From NCBI RefSeq assembly GCF_023221775.1, contig NZ_JAKUDS010000006.1:42368-106367 (forward strand): a stretch of DNA of 64,000 bases, read 5' to 3'. Each line of letters starts with the position of its first letter. Position 1 is the stretch's first letter. Below the pieces are notes generated by a model. That model was not told the origin of the DNA. It saw only the letters and a program-made list of their open reading frames with translations, and made no database searches. Origin of the DNA: Enterococcus cecorum (GTDB lineage Bacteria > Bacillota > Bacilli > Lactobacillales > Enterococcaceae). The position numbers and the translations under genes are program-made. Positions 14,406 through 22,261 of the stretch are shown here, piece by piece.

Positions 14406-15983
14406 TTATTTAGGACAGCTTAATTCTAAAATCTTATCATCTTTATGAAACAATTCCTTTTTATGAGAAATAATAATCAGTACAGAATCTTTACATTTTT
14501 TTCTAAATAAATAGTCTATTTTTTTAGCACTATTTTCGTCTAAATGCGAATATGGTTCATCTAAAATGGTGATTTCCACTTCTTTTTTCAAAAATTCTCG
14601 TGCCAAAGCAATTCTAGATAGCTGCCCTGTTGATAAAGTTTCTCTACTAACAATCGTATCTAATATATCAAATTGATTATCTAAACTTAGCCCAAATAGC
14701 GATAATACTTGCATTAATTCTTCATCTTTGTAATCTTGAAAGTATTTTAAATTTTCTCTTATTGTTTTACCTACAATAATATTTTGCTTATTATGATAAC
14801 ATGATATTCCTTCATATATACACTTAGCAGACTTAAAACTCACTTTAACATCTCCTTTGTATAAATTAGAAATTCCCAATATCCTTTCTATAAGCGTTGA
14901 CTTTCCAACGCCTGATATTCCTACAATTTGATAAACGTACTTAGGGTTAAATAAATAATGATCGATTTTTATTTTACCATTAGAAATATTACTTAGTTCT
15001 ATAAAAGTTCCATTGGCTAGTACTTTGGGATTATTTTGGATCTTATACTTCGAGAAACCTTTAACTTGGTTATACAAATCCATTAATAAAACACGATTAT
15101 CAAATATAGTTGTCAGTTCTTCTGCAATAGATAACATTGGTGGTAATAACTCTAAGCAGTACATAATATATAATCTAACATCTGATTTAGTAATACTCCC
15201 ACTATTCATCTCCTTATAAATAAAAAATCCTGTCAAAGAAATCATACTCATTATAATTAGTTGCTTTATGATGTATTGTACTGAATTAAACAACAGTATT
15301 CTTTTGGATAAATTGTATGAATGGTATATGTGTGAAAAAACCGTCTTTTTTTCAATTTCCTCTGTACCATTCAACTTAATTAACATCCTTCTTTCAAACA
15401 TTTCTGTCAGTAATTGATTAATTTTTGAAATTAGATTTTGATAGCTAAGATGAATACGTCCTATTTTTTTACCCAACACCATTGAAATAACAAACGCAAC
15501 AAAAATTTCTGTAGTAATTAATAAAGTAATTTTATAACTAATCAATATAATTATATAAATTATTATTATTAATTGAATTATACTTACTATTATTTTTGGA
15601 ATATGTTGTGAAATTAACACTGATATTGACTCAGAAATATACATTATGCGACTGGATAATTCTGTATAATTGCCATCTGTTATATACGTTTCTAGGTATT
15701 TTTCAATAGTATATACTCGTATATTTTTTACATATTTTTCACCCAGTATACCTAGAATATACGATGAAAAACTTATAGTAATTAAATGTATTAAAAATAA
15801 AGCAACTATAACTCTTAATTTTGCTAAGTTAATAATTAGTATATCTTCTATAAAATGATTAAACATTATTGGATAATATAATGTAATCACTGCTGAAATA
15901 AGCATGAAGGACATTCCCATAATCCATAATACTTTATCTTTTATAGAAATATGTCTTAATAAAATAGGTATAATCTTTTTCAA
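14406..15983 (-). CDS. ABC exporter, fused membrane and ATPase domains
   Basis: 525 residues. The first 300 contain about five or six membrane segments. The ATPase follows with Walker A GISGVGKST, signature LSTGQLSRIALAREF, Walker B ITILDEPYSHLD and switch His in IIISHKK. The signature is LSTGQ instead of LSGGQ, as in some peptide exporters. There is no N-terminal C39 peptidase, so any exported peptide would be leaderless or processed elsewhere. Last gene of the minus-strand cluster, behind a terminator-bearing tiny ORF (16059-16151). AT-rich, with many Ile/Asn codons compared with the housekeeping genes, suggesting acquisition. Confidence 0.85.
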   Translation of the reverse strand: MKKIIPILLRHISIKDKVLWIMGMSFMLISAVITLYYPIMFNHFIEDILIINLAKLRVIVALFLIHLITISFSSYILGILGEKYVKNIRVYTIEKYLETYITDGNYTELSSRIMYISESISVLISQHIPKIIVSIIQLIIIIYIIILISYKITLLITTEIFVAFVISMVLGKKIGRIHLSYQNLISKINQLLTEMFERRMLIKLNGTEEIEKKTVFSHIYHSYNLSKRILLFNSVQYIIKQLIIMSMISLTGFFIYKEMNSGSITKSDVRLYIMYCLELLPPMLSIAEELTTIFDNRVLLMDLYNQVKGFSKYKIQNNPKVLANGTFIELSNISNGKIKIDHYLFNPKYVYQIVGISGVGKSTLIERILGISNLYKGDVKVSFKSAKCIYEGISCYHNKQNIIVGKTIRENLKYFQDYKDEELMQVLSLFGLSLDNQFDILDTIVSRETLSTGQLSRIALAREFLKKEVEITILDEPYSHLDENSAKKIDYLFRKKCKDSVLIIISHKKELFHKDDKILELSCPK

Positions 15984-16011
15984 AATAATAACAATCCTTT
16001 TATATATTAAT

Positions 16012-16048
16012 TAAAAAAGTGGATTTAAGATTAATCTCACATCCACTT
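16012..16048 (-). terminator. Terminator directly after the 30-residue ORF
   Basis: Minus strand AAGTGGAT pairs with ATCCACTT, with inner AGATT/AATCT pairing, followed by TTTTTT. It lies about ten bases after the tiny ORF and before the exporter, an arrangement often seen after an abundantly made bacteriocin precursor. Confidence 0.8.
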
Positions 16049-16058
16049 CTCACTCATA

Positions 16059-16151
16059 TTAAGATTTTAGTTTTCCGTTTTTATAATATGTTTTATGAGT
16101 ATATACTCCCCATAAATATTGTGTAGTTAATTTTTTGAAAAATTTAAACAT
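16059..16151 (-). CDS. Tiny cationic peptide ORF (30 residues), candidate bacteriocin or signal
   Basis: Starts MFKFFKKLTTQYLWGVYTHK and ends with a short basic tail (KNGKLKS). Seven lysines, one histidine, no acidic residue and no cysteine, with aromatic residues spread along the chain; the N-terminal half could form an amphipathic helix. There is no double-glycine leader. An AGGA lies about ten bases before the ATG. A strong terminator follows at once and an ABC exporter without a leader peptidase comes next. These traits resemble leaderless bacteriocins, but that is inference from context; I know no homologue. Confidence 0.5.
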   Translation of the reverse strand: MFKFFKKLTTQYLWGVYTHKTYYKNGKLKS

Positions 16152-16195
16152 AGTTTTTTTTCCTACTAATTTATATTTATCTAAACAAAATTAAT

Positions 16196-16612
16196 TTAGA
16201 ATATTCCTAACTTAATTTTGTTAAATACTTTAGTCATAATCATTACAAATGCTGTTAAAAAAAATTCTTGTAGAAAAAATCCAACATAGCTGACAAAATG
16301 TATCTCCCTATTAAATTCAAATACAGATGTTGCTGATTGAACAGTATTTGCCTCTATTGCAACCATTGGTGTATGTTTCATAAGAACGTACATTGCACAT
16401 GAATATATAACTCCTGATATAGTCAAAATTAGCACTTTGTTTGGTACGCGATTTGCTATTCTTCCCATTATCAAAGCTAACAGAAGAGAAGGTAATATTT
16501 GTGCAAAAAACATAAATTGAAAAATCGTTAATTGGTTTAAGAAATATAGACAACACATCATCTCTATCATACAACTAAGAATTAAAAAAAGATCTAACCT
16601 ATTCTTAAACAT
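16196..16612 (-). CDS. Membrane protein of unknown function in the peptide cluster
   Basis: About 138 residues with four likely membrane helices (LDLFLILSCMIEMMCCLYFL; FMFFAQILPSLLLALIMG; VLILTISGVIYSCAMYV; the C-terminal FLQEFFLTAFVMIMTKVF). I set the start at MFKNRL because the open frame upstream overlaps the end of the CPBP protease in another frame, and GGGTG precedes this ATG. It could be an immunity or transport accessory protein; no motif identifies it. Confidence 0.6.
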   Translation of the reverse strand: MFKNRLDLFLILSCMIEMMCCLYFLNQLTIFQFMFFAQILPSLLLALIMGRIANRVPNKVLILTISGVIYSCAMYVLMKHTPMVAIEANTVQSATSVFEFNREIHFVSYVGFFLQEFFLTAFVMIMTKVFNKIKLGIF

Positions 16613-16623
16613 AAAATTCACCC

Positions 16624-17240
16624 TTAAATATAATTTAGAAAAATATTCCATAAAGCATGTAGTGATGTAGAACAAATAATATTTCCTGTTTTGCACCTTA
16701 GATAATATAACAAAAATGAAAAGGGGAAACGATAAATCAAGTTATCTGCAAAGCTACTTCCTATATGTCCTATATACGAAAATATAATTGCCTGTAAAAA
16801 AATATTATTATATTAGAACTAAATACTTTTTGTAACAAATTTGGAATCATGAGTCGATAAACAAACTCTTCCTCCCAAGCAATCAAATAATTTAACATTA
16901 TAAATAAAACTAAGTATACGCTATCTTCATTTATATTCAAAAATACTCTTATAAACATGAATATTAATAGGATTTGAACCATATAAACAATAATATGCTC
17001 AACAAAAGAAATGTTTTTTGTTTTTAAATTAATTATCTGACTCTTTCTAAGAAAGCTATACACGCCTAAAGAAACCGTCATAAATAGTATACGTTCTGCA
17101 TACATTTGAAATAACATTTCTGGATGAGGCCATATCATAGAAACCAAAGCATCGCCTACTAAAATAAAGCATAGTGGCACTATTGCGATTGAAATAATCA
17201 ACAATATATATTCTAAAAAGCTTAATTTTTCTTCTTGCAT
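16624..17240 (-). pseudogene. CPBP (Abi) intramembrane protease, frameshifted at a T7 tract
   Basis: The first 150 codons are hydrophobic and carry the CPBP motif 1, EEEFVYR (EExxxR, catalytic Glu pair). The frame then stops after a run of seven T (plus-strand A7 at 16796-16802). One extra T would continue it as QAIIFSYIGHIG and SLHALWN, the conserved His motifs 2 and 3, to a natural stop at 16624 and about 205 residues, the normal family length. So the gene is whole apart from one base. Such proteases accompany bacteriocin loci as immunity or processing factors (PlnI, BlpY). It could be a mutation, a slippage-controlled on/off switch or a sequencing error. It abuts the permease gene with no gap. 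Confidence 0.8.
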
Positions 17241-18404
17241 TTATCTTAATCCCTCGGTGATATTTTTATTTGCAGCTACCATTGCAGGAAGTACACTAAA
17301 TACAACACCAAACAAAAGAGTTGCTAATAAAGTAATTATGACTTGCATCCATGAAACCACTGCTTGCATTCCTGTAAAATTCATCAATATGATAAAAGCA
17401 CCTGCAGAAAGTGCACCTACCAATCCACCAAATAAAGATAACAGACTACCTTCCATTAAATAAGTAATCAAAATCACACTTTTCTTTGCACCTAACGCAC
17501 GTCGCATACTAATTTCTTGTGAACGCTCACTAACGGAAGAAAGCATTGCGTTCATTACTCCAAATCCTGAAACAAAAATAGAAATGCTAGCTAATAAAGC
17601 AATAAACTTCAAAATAGTATCTGCTTGATTCTTTGTTTCTTCATAAACTTCTGCTTTATCTATAAATTGATAGGTCCCTAGTAAACGATTTTCTCCCTGC
17701 TGATCAAGTAACTTCAAGGCCTGTTTGATTTTCCTATCGTTTCGAGTTGATAAGATTAATTCATCATAATAAGTATAGTCTTGAAAAATTTGATTGTTTA
17801 TCTGTTCAGATACAATTAAGGAGGGTAGTTGTTCAGAAACAGCTGAAGCCTTAAAAATAGTATTTAATATGTATGTTTTATTCTGTATATTTATCTTTTT
17901 TTTCAGATATTTTTCCAAATGTTTTTCGTGAACTAATGATTCCAATGCTTGATCACTTATTGCAACATATTGTTGTTTATTTTTCAACAAAGACCAATCT
18001 TCACCATAAACCACTAGTGGTAACGTTAAGTCATTTTCTTTTAGTTGTTTGAAAGTACGTATAGATAACGGCTTTTCCAACGAATCTACAGAGGCATTGA
18101 CATATACATCATAAGAACTAGCATGTAATTTTCCTTTGATTGCAAGTTGTTCTTCTAATACTTTGCAATCTGATTTTGTAAATCCTCTTTTATTAAGTAA
18201 ATTGTATGAGCGAAAATTTAATGTTACTTTTTCACTATTTAAATCAATACCCTGAGCAATAGAATTAGTTGTAAAACTGTTACTAGAAAGAATAAATAAT
18301 ACAACAAACACTGAAATCGCAAAAGAAATTGCCGTTAAAATACTTTGTCTTTTATTTCTCAGTAAAGACTTTATAACATCAAGTAAAATATCATTTAACT
18401 TCAT
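17241..18404 (-). CDS. MacB/FtsX-type ABC transporter permease
   Basis: 387 residues. One membrane helix near the N-terminus (SILTAISFAISVFVVLFIL) is followed by a large extracellular domain of about 220 residues, then three helices at the C-terminus with the FtsX signature (SVSERSQEISMRRALGAKK). This topology belongs to MacB-like mechanotransmission systems that expel or sense peptides, macrolides or bacteriocins instead of importing. It overlaps the ATPase gene by 14 bases, so the two form one transporter. Second large gene of the LytTR-controlled operon. Confidence 0.9.
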   Translation of the reverse strand: MKLNDILLDVIKSLLRNKRQSILTAISFAISVFVVLFILSSNSFTTNSIAQGIDLNSEKVTLNFRSYNLLNKRGFTKSDCKVLEEQLAIKGKLHASSYDVYVNASVDSLEKPLSIRTFKQLKENDLTLPLVVYGEDWSLLKNKQQYVAISDQALESLVHEKHLEKYLKKKINIQNKTYILNTIFKASAVSEQLPSLIVSEQINNQIFQDYTYYDELILSTRNDRKIKQALKLLDQQGENRLLGTYQFIDKAEVYEETKNQADTILKFIALLASISIFVSGFGVMNAMLSSVSERSQEISMRRALGAKKSVILITYLMEGSLLSLFGGLVGALSAGAFIILMNFTGMQAVVSWMQVIITLLATLLFGVVFSVLPAMVAANKNITEGLR

Positions 18405-19062
18405 CGTATATTTTCTCCACTAATTTTCCTTGCTCTAGTTGATAAATTTTATCAGCTTGCTTAGCCACCTTTTTATCATGTGTTACCATCAATATGGTTA
18501 GTTTTTCCTGTTGATTCAACTTAAGTAACAGATCAACTAATGCCTGACTGTTTTTTTCATCTAAAGCTCCTGTTGGCTCGTCTGCAATCAAAAGTTGTGG
18601 CTTACGAACCAAGGCCCGAATAAGTGCTACTCGCTGCTTTTGTCCACCAGATAAGTTCCTACATATTTCATCTTTCTTATCTATTAAATGCATTTTTATT
18701 AATAATTTTTCGATATGTGCTTTATCTATTTGGTCTTTTGTGTATAAATAAGGCAAACAAATATTTTCCATAACTGTGTATTCTTTAATTAAATGAAAAT
18801 TTTGAAAAATGAAGCCGATATTTTGATTTCGGTATTCACTTTTTTGATTATCATTTAAACTATGAATTTCTGTATCTTGAAATATATAACTTCCTGTATA
18901 TTCTTCATCTAATAGTCCTAAAATATTTACCAGTGTCGATTTACCCGTACCTGAAGTTCCCATAATAGACACAAATTCTCCTGATTTAACATTTAATGAT
19001 AACTCATCTAAAACATGTAGATTATTCGAATAAACCTTACTAATATTTTTTAATTCAAACAT
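18391..19062 (-). CDS. ABC transporter ATP-binding protein (MacB/LolD type)
   Basis: 223 residues, a stand-alone nucleotide-binding subunit. Walker A is GTSGTGKST, the Q-loop is GFIFQNFHLI, the signature is LSGGQKQRVALIRAL, Walker B is LLIADEPTGALD and the switch is VTHD. The DEPTGALD wording and size are typical of the MacB/LolD/SalX group that partners FtsX-fold permeases. The ATG shares its A with the stop codon of a 20-residue ORF immediately upstream (TAATG), so translation is probably coupled. Confidence 0.93.
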   Translation of the reverse strand: MFELKNISKVYSNNLHVLDELSLNVKSGEFVSIMGTSGTGKSTLVNILGLLDEEYTGSYIFQDTEIHSLNDNQKSEYRNQNIGFIFQNFHLIKEYTVMENICLPYLYTKDQIDKAHIEKLLIKMHLIDKKDEICRNLSGGQKQRVALIRALVRKPQLLIADEPTGALDEKNSQALVDLLLKLNQQEKLTILMVTHDKKVAKQADKIYQLEQGKLVEKIYDEVK

Positions 19063-19124
19063 TATTTAGCACCTGTTAACCATTTATGAATAGAACGAAA
19101 ATCTAAATAGAAAGCTGTGATCAT
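19062..19124 (-). CDS. 20-residue ORF at the head of the ABC operon, candidate signal or leader peptide
   Basis: Encodes MITAFYLDFRSIHKWLTGAK. It has the strongest ribosome-binding site of the cluster (GAGGAGG, seven bases before ATG) and its stop overlaps the start of the ATPase gene. It is the first translated frame after a promoter with LytTR-type repeats. It could be the peptide handled by this transporter, the pheromone for the kinase at 11793, or only a leader driving coupled translation. No homologue is known to me; its reality rests on the SD, the overlap and its position. Confidence 0.5.
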   Translation of the reverse strand: MITAFYLDFRSIHKWLTGAK

Positions 19125-19158
19125 TCTCTCTTCCTCCTCAATTTCTTGTTACAAACGC

Positions 19159-19187
19159 ACTATAGCTTGCTATAATTTCCTTTTCAA
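19159..19187 (-). promoter_or_regulatory. Promoter of the ABC/peptide operon
   Basis: Minus strand TTGAAA, 17-base spacer, TATAGT, about 35 bases before the 20-residue ORF. The -35 lies ten bases from the direct repeats at 19197. Confidence 0.7.
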
Positions 19188-19196
19188 TCTATTTCC

Positions 19197-19230
19197 GATA
19201 AGTGACATAATCTAGCGGATAAGTGACATA
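19197..19230 (-). promoter_or_regulatory. LytTR-type operator: two direct repeats, 21 bases apart
   Basis: Plus-strand GATAAGTGACATA at 19197-19209 and again at 19218-19230, identical over 13 bases. The 21-base period is two helical turns and the pair sits just upstream of a -35, the known layout for AgrA, FsrA, PlnC and BlpR sites. The cognate regulator is probably the one at 13087-13821. Confidence 0.75.
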
Positions 19231-19360
19231 GTATAGGTTAAATGTAGATGTGTATTAGTTATAGTATCACTTTTTAAGTTTTCGATAATTTTTGTAAGGG
19301 AGTTTCTTGTGTGAAAGGAGGGCTTTGTTATACTGAAGAAAAACAACGAGGAGAAAAGGT

Positions 19361-19681
19361 ATGCTGAATCGTGAAAACAAGCTGGATTACTATTTGAAGA
19401 TTGGATTGATCACGCTTTTTGTGGGGTTCTTTCTGACGCATCTCTCTGCGAATATGGCGATACGTACTGAATTTACTTTTTTTACACTTGATGTTTACCA
19501 TGCAATAATGATGAAGATTGAACCAACCGATAGACTATATACACCCTCTGATAATCCCTATATTCATTTAAAAAATTATCAAGTGACCTATCATGATGCC
19601 AAGCAAGGATATACTGAAGTTTTTCAAGTAAGAAGAGTGGGGTTTATGTATTTTTGTGTGGGTGGTGTTACCGGACCGTAG
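19361..19681 (+). CDS. Small membrane-anchored protein of unknown function
   Basis: 106 residues: a basic start (MLNRENKLDYYLK), one membrane helix (IGLITLFVGFFLTHLSANMA) and an outside or soluble domain with the motifs DVYHA, KIEPTD, DNPYIHL and VRRVGF. ATG follows GAGGAGAAAAGG. A promoter (TTGTGT, 16 bases, TATACT at 19338) precedes it and a bidirectional terminator follows. A truncated paralogue lies beside the IStron (11505-11738), so the family has at least two members here, bracketing the peptide/two-component cluster. I do not recognise a named domain. Confidence 0.7.
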   Translation: MLNRENKLDYYLKIGLITLFVGFFLTHLSANMAIRTEFTFFTLDVYHAIMMKIEPTDRLYTPSDNPYIHLKNYQVTYHDAKQGYTEVFQVRRVGFMYFCVGGVTGP

Positions 19682-19686
19682 AAAAA

Positions 19687-19727
19687 AGCCCAGCATTTCC
19701 CATTTTTCACTTAGGTCGTGCTGGACT
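19687..19727. terminator. Bidirectional terminator between the small membrane protein and dnaB
   Basis: AGCCCAGCA pairs with TGCTGGACT across a 23-base loop, with A6 on one side and T6 on the other. Confidence 0.8.
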
Positions 19728-19730
19728 TTT

Positions 19731-21101
19731 TTAGTAATCATCGCGTCTGGAGATAGAAGCGAATTTATTATATTCTTTTTTAAATAGCAGCTCTACTGTA
19801 CCGCGCGCGCCACTACGGTTTTTCTCAATAATGACTTCAATCACGTCGTCTACAGCCTGTTCCTCTTCATTTTTATCTTCTTCGGTACCTTGACGTTGGT
19901 AATAATCTTCACGGTATAAAAAAGCTACGATATCAGCATCTTGCTCAATGGAACCCGACTCACGGATATCACTTAATACCGGCCGCTTATCTTGACGTTG
20001 CTCCACACTACGAGACAACTGAGAAAGCGCGATAACAGGCACTTTTAACTCTTTGGCTAATTTTTTCAATTGACGAGAGATTTCCGAGACTTCTTGTTGG
20101 CGACTTTCTCGACCAGAACCTTCAATCAGCTGCAAATAGTCGATTAAAATCAAGCCCAGATTGCCTTTTTCCTGTGCTAAACGCCGACATCTTGCTCGAA
20201 TTTCTGAAACTTTAATCCCTGGCGTATCATCAATGAAAATACTCGTGCGGGACAAGCTGCCCATCGCCATAATTAAATGGTGCCACTCTTCTTCGGTCAA
20301 CTGCCCTGTTCGCAAATGACCAGCTTCAATGGTTCCTTCCGCACACAACATCCGGTTCACCAAAGATTCAGCCCCCATTTCCAAACTGAAAATAGCCACA
20401 CTGCGATCGGTCCGTGTACCAATATTTTGCGCAATATTTAGAGCAAAGGCTGTTTTCCCTACTGCCGGACGAGCCGCCAAAATAATCAATTCTTCTGGTT
20501 GTAAGCCGGCAGTCATCTTATCAAGCTCCGGATATCCCGTTGGCAGACCGGTGATTTCTTCATTTTGTTGGGATAACCTATCAATATTCTCCATCGTGCT
20601 ATTCAAAACATCCGCAATCGCCTGAAATCCTGTACTATTACGCTTTTCCGAGACATTTAAAATTCCTTTTTCAGCCGCCTCAACAATTTCTTCTACGCTT
20701 CCTTCTTGACTGTAGCCTTCTTTGACAATCTTGGTAGCCGCTTGAATCAATTCCCGTAAAGTCGATTTATCCTTCACGATTTTCGCATAATGCGCCACCC
20801 CAGAAGCAGTTGGCGTTACTTGTGATAACTCGGTTAAATAACTAATTCCACCCACATCTTCCAGGGTGTTTTCAGATTCGATTTGTGATTTTAGTGTAAT
20901 AATATCGATATTTTCGTTGCGATCATTTAAGGCAATCATCGAACGAAAAACAATCTGATGAGCGCGGCGATAGAAATCTTGCGGCTCAATTACGGCCATC
21001 GCTTCGACCAAGGCATCCGCATCTAGAAAAATGGCACCCAAGACGGCTTGTTCAGCTTCGATATCTTGTGGTGGTACATTATCTTGCCACATTTCATTCA
21101 T
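19731..21101 (-). CDS. dnaB: Replicative DNA helicase DnaB
   Basis: Hexameric 5'-3' helicase of the replication fork, called DnaC in Bacillus. 456 residues: DnaB N-terminal domain (PPQDIEAEQAVLGAIFLD), linker, and RecA-type domain with Walker A AARPAVGKTAFALN at about 210, H2 motif IDDTPGI and the DnaB signature LIDYLQLIEG. The open frame begins three codons earlier, but AGGGGTG six bases before MNEMWQ selects this start. It lies downstream of gdpP-rplI in the usual Enterococcus order, but a Nudix gene (21258) has come between it and rplI. Confidence 0.97.
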   Translation of the reverse strand: MNEMWQDNVPPQDIEAEQAVLGAIFLDADALVEAMAVIEPQDFYRRAHQIVFRSMIALNDRNENIDIITLKSQIESENTLEDVGGISYLTELSQVTPTASGVAHYAKIVKDKSTLRELIQAATKIVKEGYSQEGSVEEIVEAAEKGILNVSEKRNSTGFQAIADVLNSTMENIDRLSQQNEEITGLPTGYPELDKMTAGLQPEELIILAARPAVGKTAFALNIAQNIGTRTDRSVAIFSLEMGAESLVNRMLCAEGTIEAGHLRTGQLTEEEWHHLIMAMGSLSRTSIFIDDTPGIKVSEIRARCRRLAQEKGNLGLILIDYLQLIEGSGRESRQQEVSEISRQLKKLAKELKVPVIALSQLSRSVEQRQDKRPVLSDIRESGSIEQDADIVAFLYREDYYQRQGTEEDKNEEEQAVDDVIEVIIEKNRSGARGTVELLFKKEYNKFASISRRDDY

Positions 21102-21218
21102 CAAAAACACCCCTTAAAGATTTATAAAATAACATAATTTTAATTTACTCTTTAGACAATTCTCACCTAATAGTATAGCAAAGATTGGCAGGAATTTGTA
21201 TAAATATATGAACAAAAA

Positions 21219-21249
21219 AATTGGTAGCGTGAATACTACTACCAATTTA
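21219..21249 (-). terminator. Terminator of the Nudix gene
   Basis: AAATTGGTAG pairs with CTACCAATTT over an 11-base loop; seven T follow on the minus strand, nine bases past the stop. Confidence 0.85.
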
Positions 21250-21257
21250 CAAATATC

Positions 21258-21725
21258 TTAATAAATTTCCCAGTCTGGATATCGCTTGGCTTGAAAATCT
21301 TCTGTCGTTGCTAATACTTTCAAGATTAGCGGGGAAGCATTTTGTTCATTTAGTTCATTCAGCTCTACCCATTCTTCGCCTAAAGAATCGTTAGCCTCAT
21401 TACCGTTAAGATATTTTTCTATTGCTTGATGATTGGCTTTTTCTAACTCAACTTTATATAGGCCAAAAATATGATGGTTGAATTCATCCGCGCTGATTTT
21501 TACAAATGAGTCATAGAGCGCACTGTCGTAAATTTGACTCACTTGATAACTGGTTTCCTCGCTCATTTCCCGATAAAGCGTATCTAACAGGCTTTCCCCA
21601 TTTTTACGACTACCACCAGGTAAATCATAGCGCCCATTATACGGACCTCCATGTTTTTTTACGCATAGCAATTTGTTATTACGAATACAAACACCGTACA
21701 CGCCAAAATGTTCTGAAATCTTCAT
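21258..21725 (-). CDS. Nudix hydrolase
   Basis: 155 residues. Nudix box GGSRKNGESLLDTLYREMSEETS at about 37-59, with all metal-binding glutamates. YGVCIRNNKLLCVKKHGGPY at the start and a C-terminal KRYPDWEIY are typical of small MutT-like hydrolases. Substrate unknown. It sits between dnaB and rplI, two genes usually adjacent in Enterococcus, and has its own terminator, suggesting insertion of a single gene. Confidence 0.88.
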   Translation of the reverse strand: MKISEHFGVYGVCIRNNKLLCVKKHGGPYNGRYDLPGGSRKNGESLLDTLYREMSEETSYQVSQIYDSALYDSFVKISADEFNHHIFGLYKVELEKANHQAIEKYLNGNEANDSLGEEWVELNELNEQNASPLILKVLATTEDFQAKRYPDWEIY

Positions 21726-21748
21726 CTAACTCTCCTTAAACATAAAAA

Positions 21749-21776
21749 GAGCGCCCATATACAATCGACGCTCCAA
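21749..21776 (-). terminator. Weak hairpin after rplI
   Basis: On the minus strand GAGCG and CGCTC pair around a 14-base loop, then TTTTTATG. Short stem, so tentative. Confidence 0.4.
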
Positions 21777-21796
21777 TTTTTTCATTGTATGCTAGA

Positions 21797-22249
21797 TTAT
21801 TCTTCCACGACATGTACACGGATTTTCGCTGACACATCATGGTGCAATTTTACTTCCACATTGGTAAAACCTAAAGCACGAATAGGTTGTTTCAAGTCAA
21901 CTTTACGCTTATCAATCTTGATTTTGTATTGATCAAAGAATGCATCCGTGATTTGTTTAGAAGGAATAGATCCAAATAAACGGCCATCGCTTCCGGCTTT
22001 AGCTTTGATTACGACCACTGTTTCTTCTTTTTCGATAAAAGCTTTTAATTCTTTTGCTTTAGCCAATTCTTCTGCTTCGTGTTTGGCTTGAGCTTTTTGT
22101 TTGCCTTTTAATTCCGCCATGTTTTCTTTGTTGGCTTCTTTGGCTAATTTGTTCTTAATTAGATAGTTTTGGGCATATCCAGTTGGGACTTCTTTCACTT
22201 CACCTTTTTTACCTTTGCCCTTCACATCTTCTAGAAAAATAACTTTCAT
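21797..22249 (-). CDS. rplI: 50S ribosomal protein L9
   Basis: 150 residues. The N-terminal RNA-binding domain, [20 protein letters not shown] followed by GYAQNYLI, is diagnostic. A long charged connecting helix ([20 protein letters not shown]) leads to the C-terminal domain ([15 protein letters not shown]). An in-frame GTG exists three codons earlier, but AGGAAG spacing fits the ATG. It follows gdpP with a 12-base gap, the conserved Firmicute pair. Confidence 0.98.
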   Translation of the reverse strand: MKVIFLEDVKGKGKKGEVKEVPTGYAQNYLIKNKLAKEANKENMAELKGKQKAQAKHEAEELAKAKELKAFIEKEETVVVIKAKAGSDGRLFGSIPSKQITDAFFDQYKIKIDKRKVDLKQPIRALGFTNVEVKLHHDVSAKIRVHVVEE

Positions 22250-22261
22250 CTGTTTCACTTC

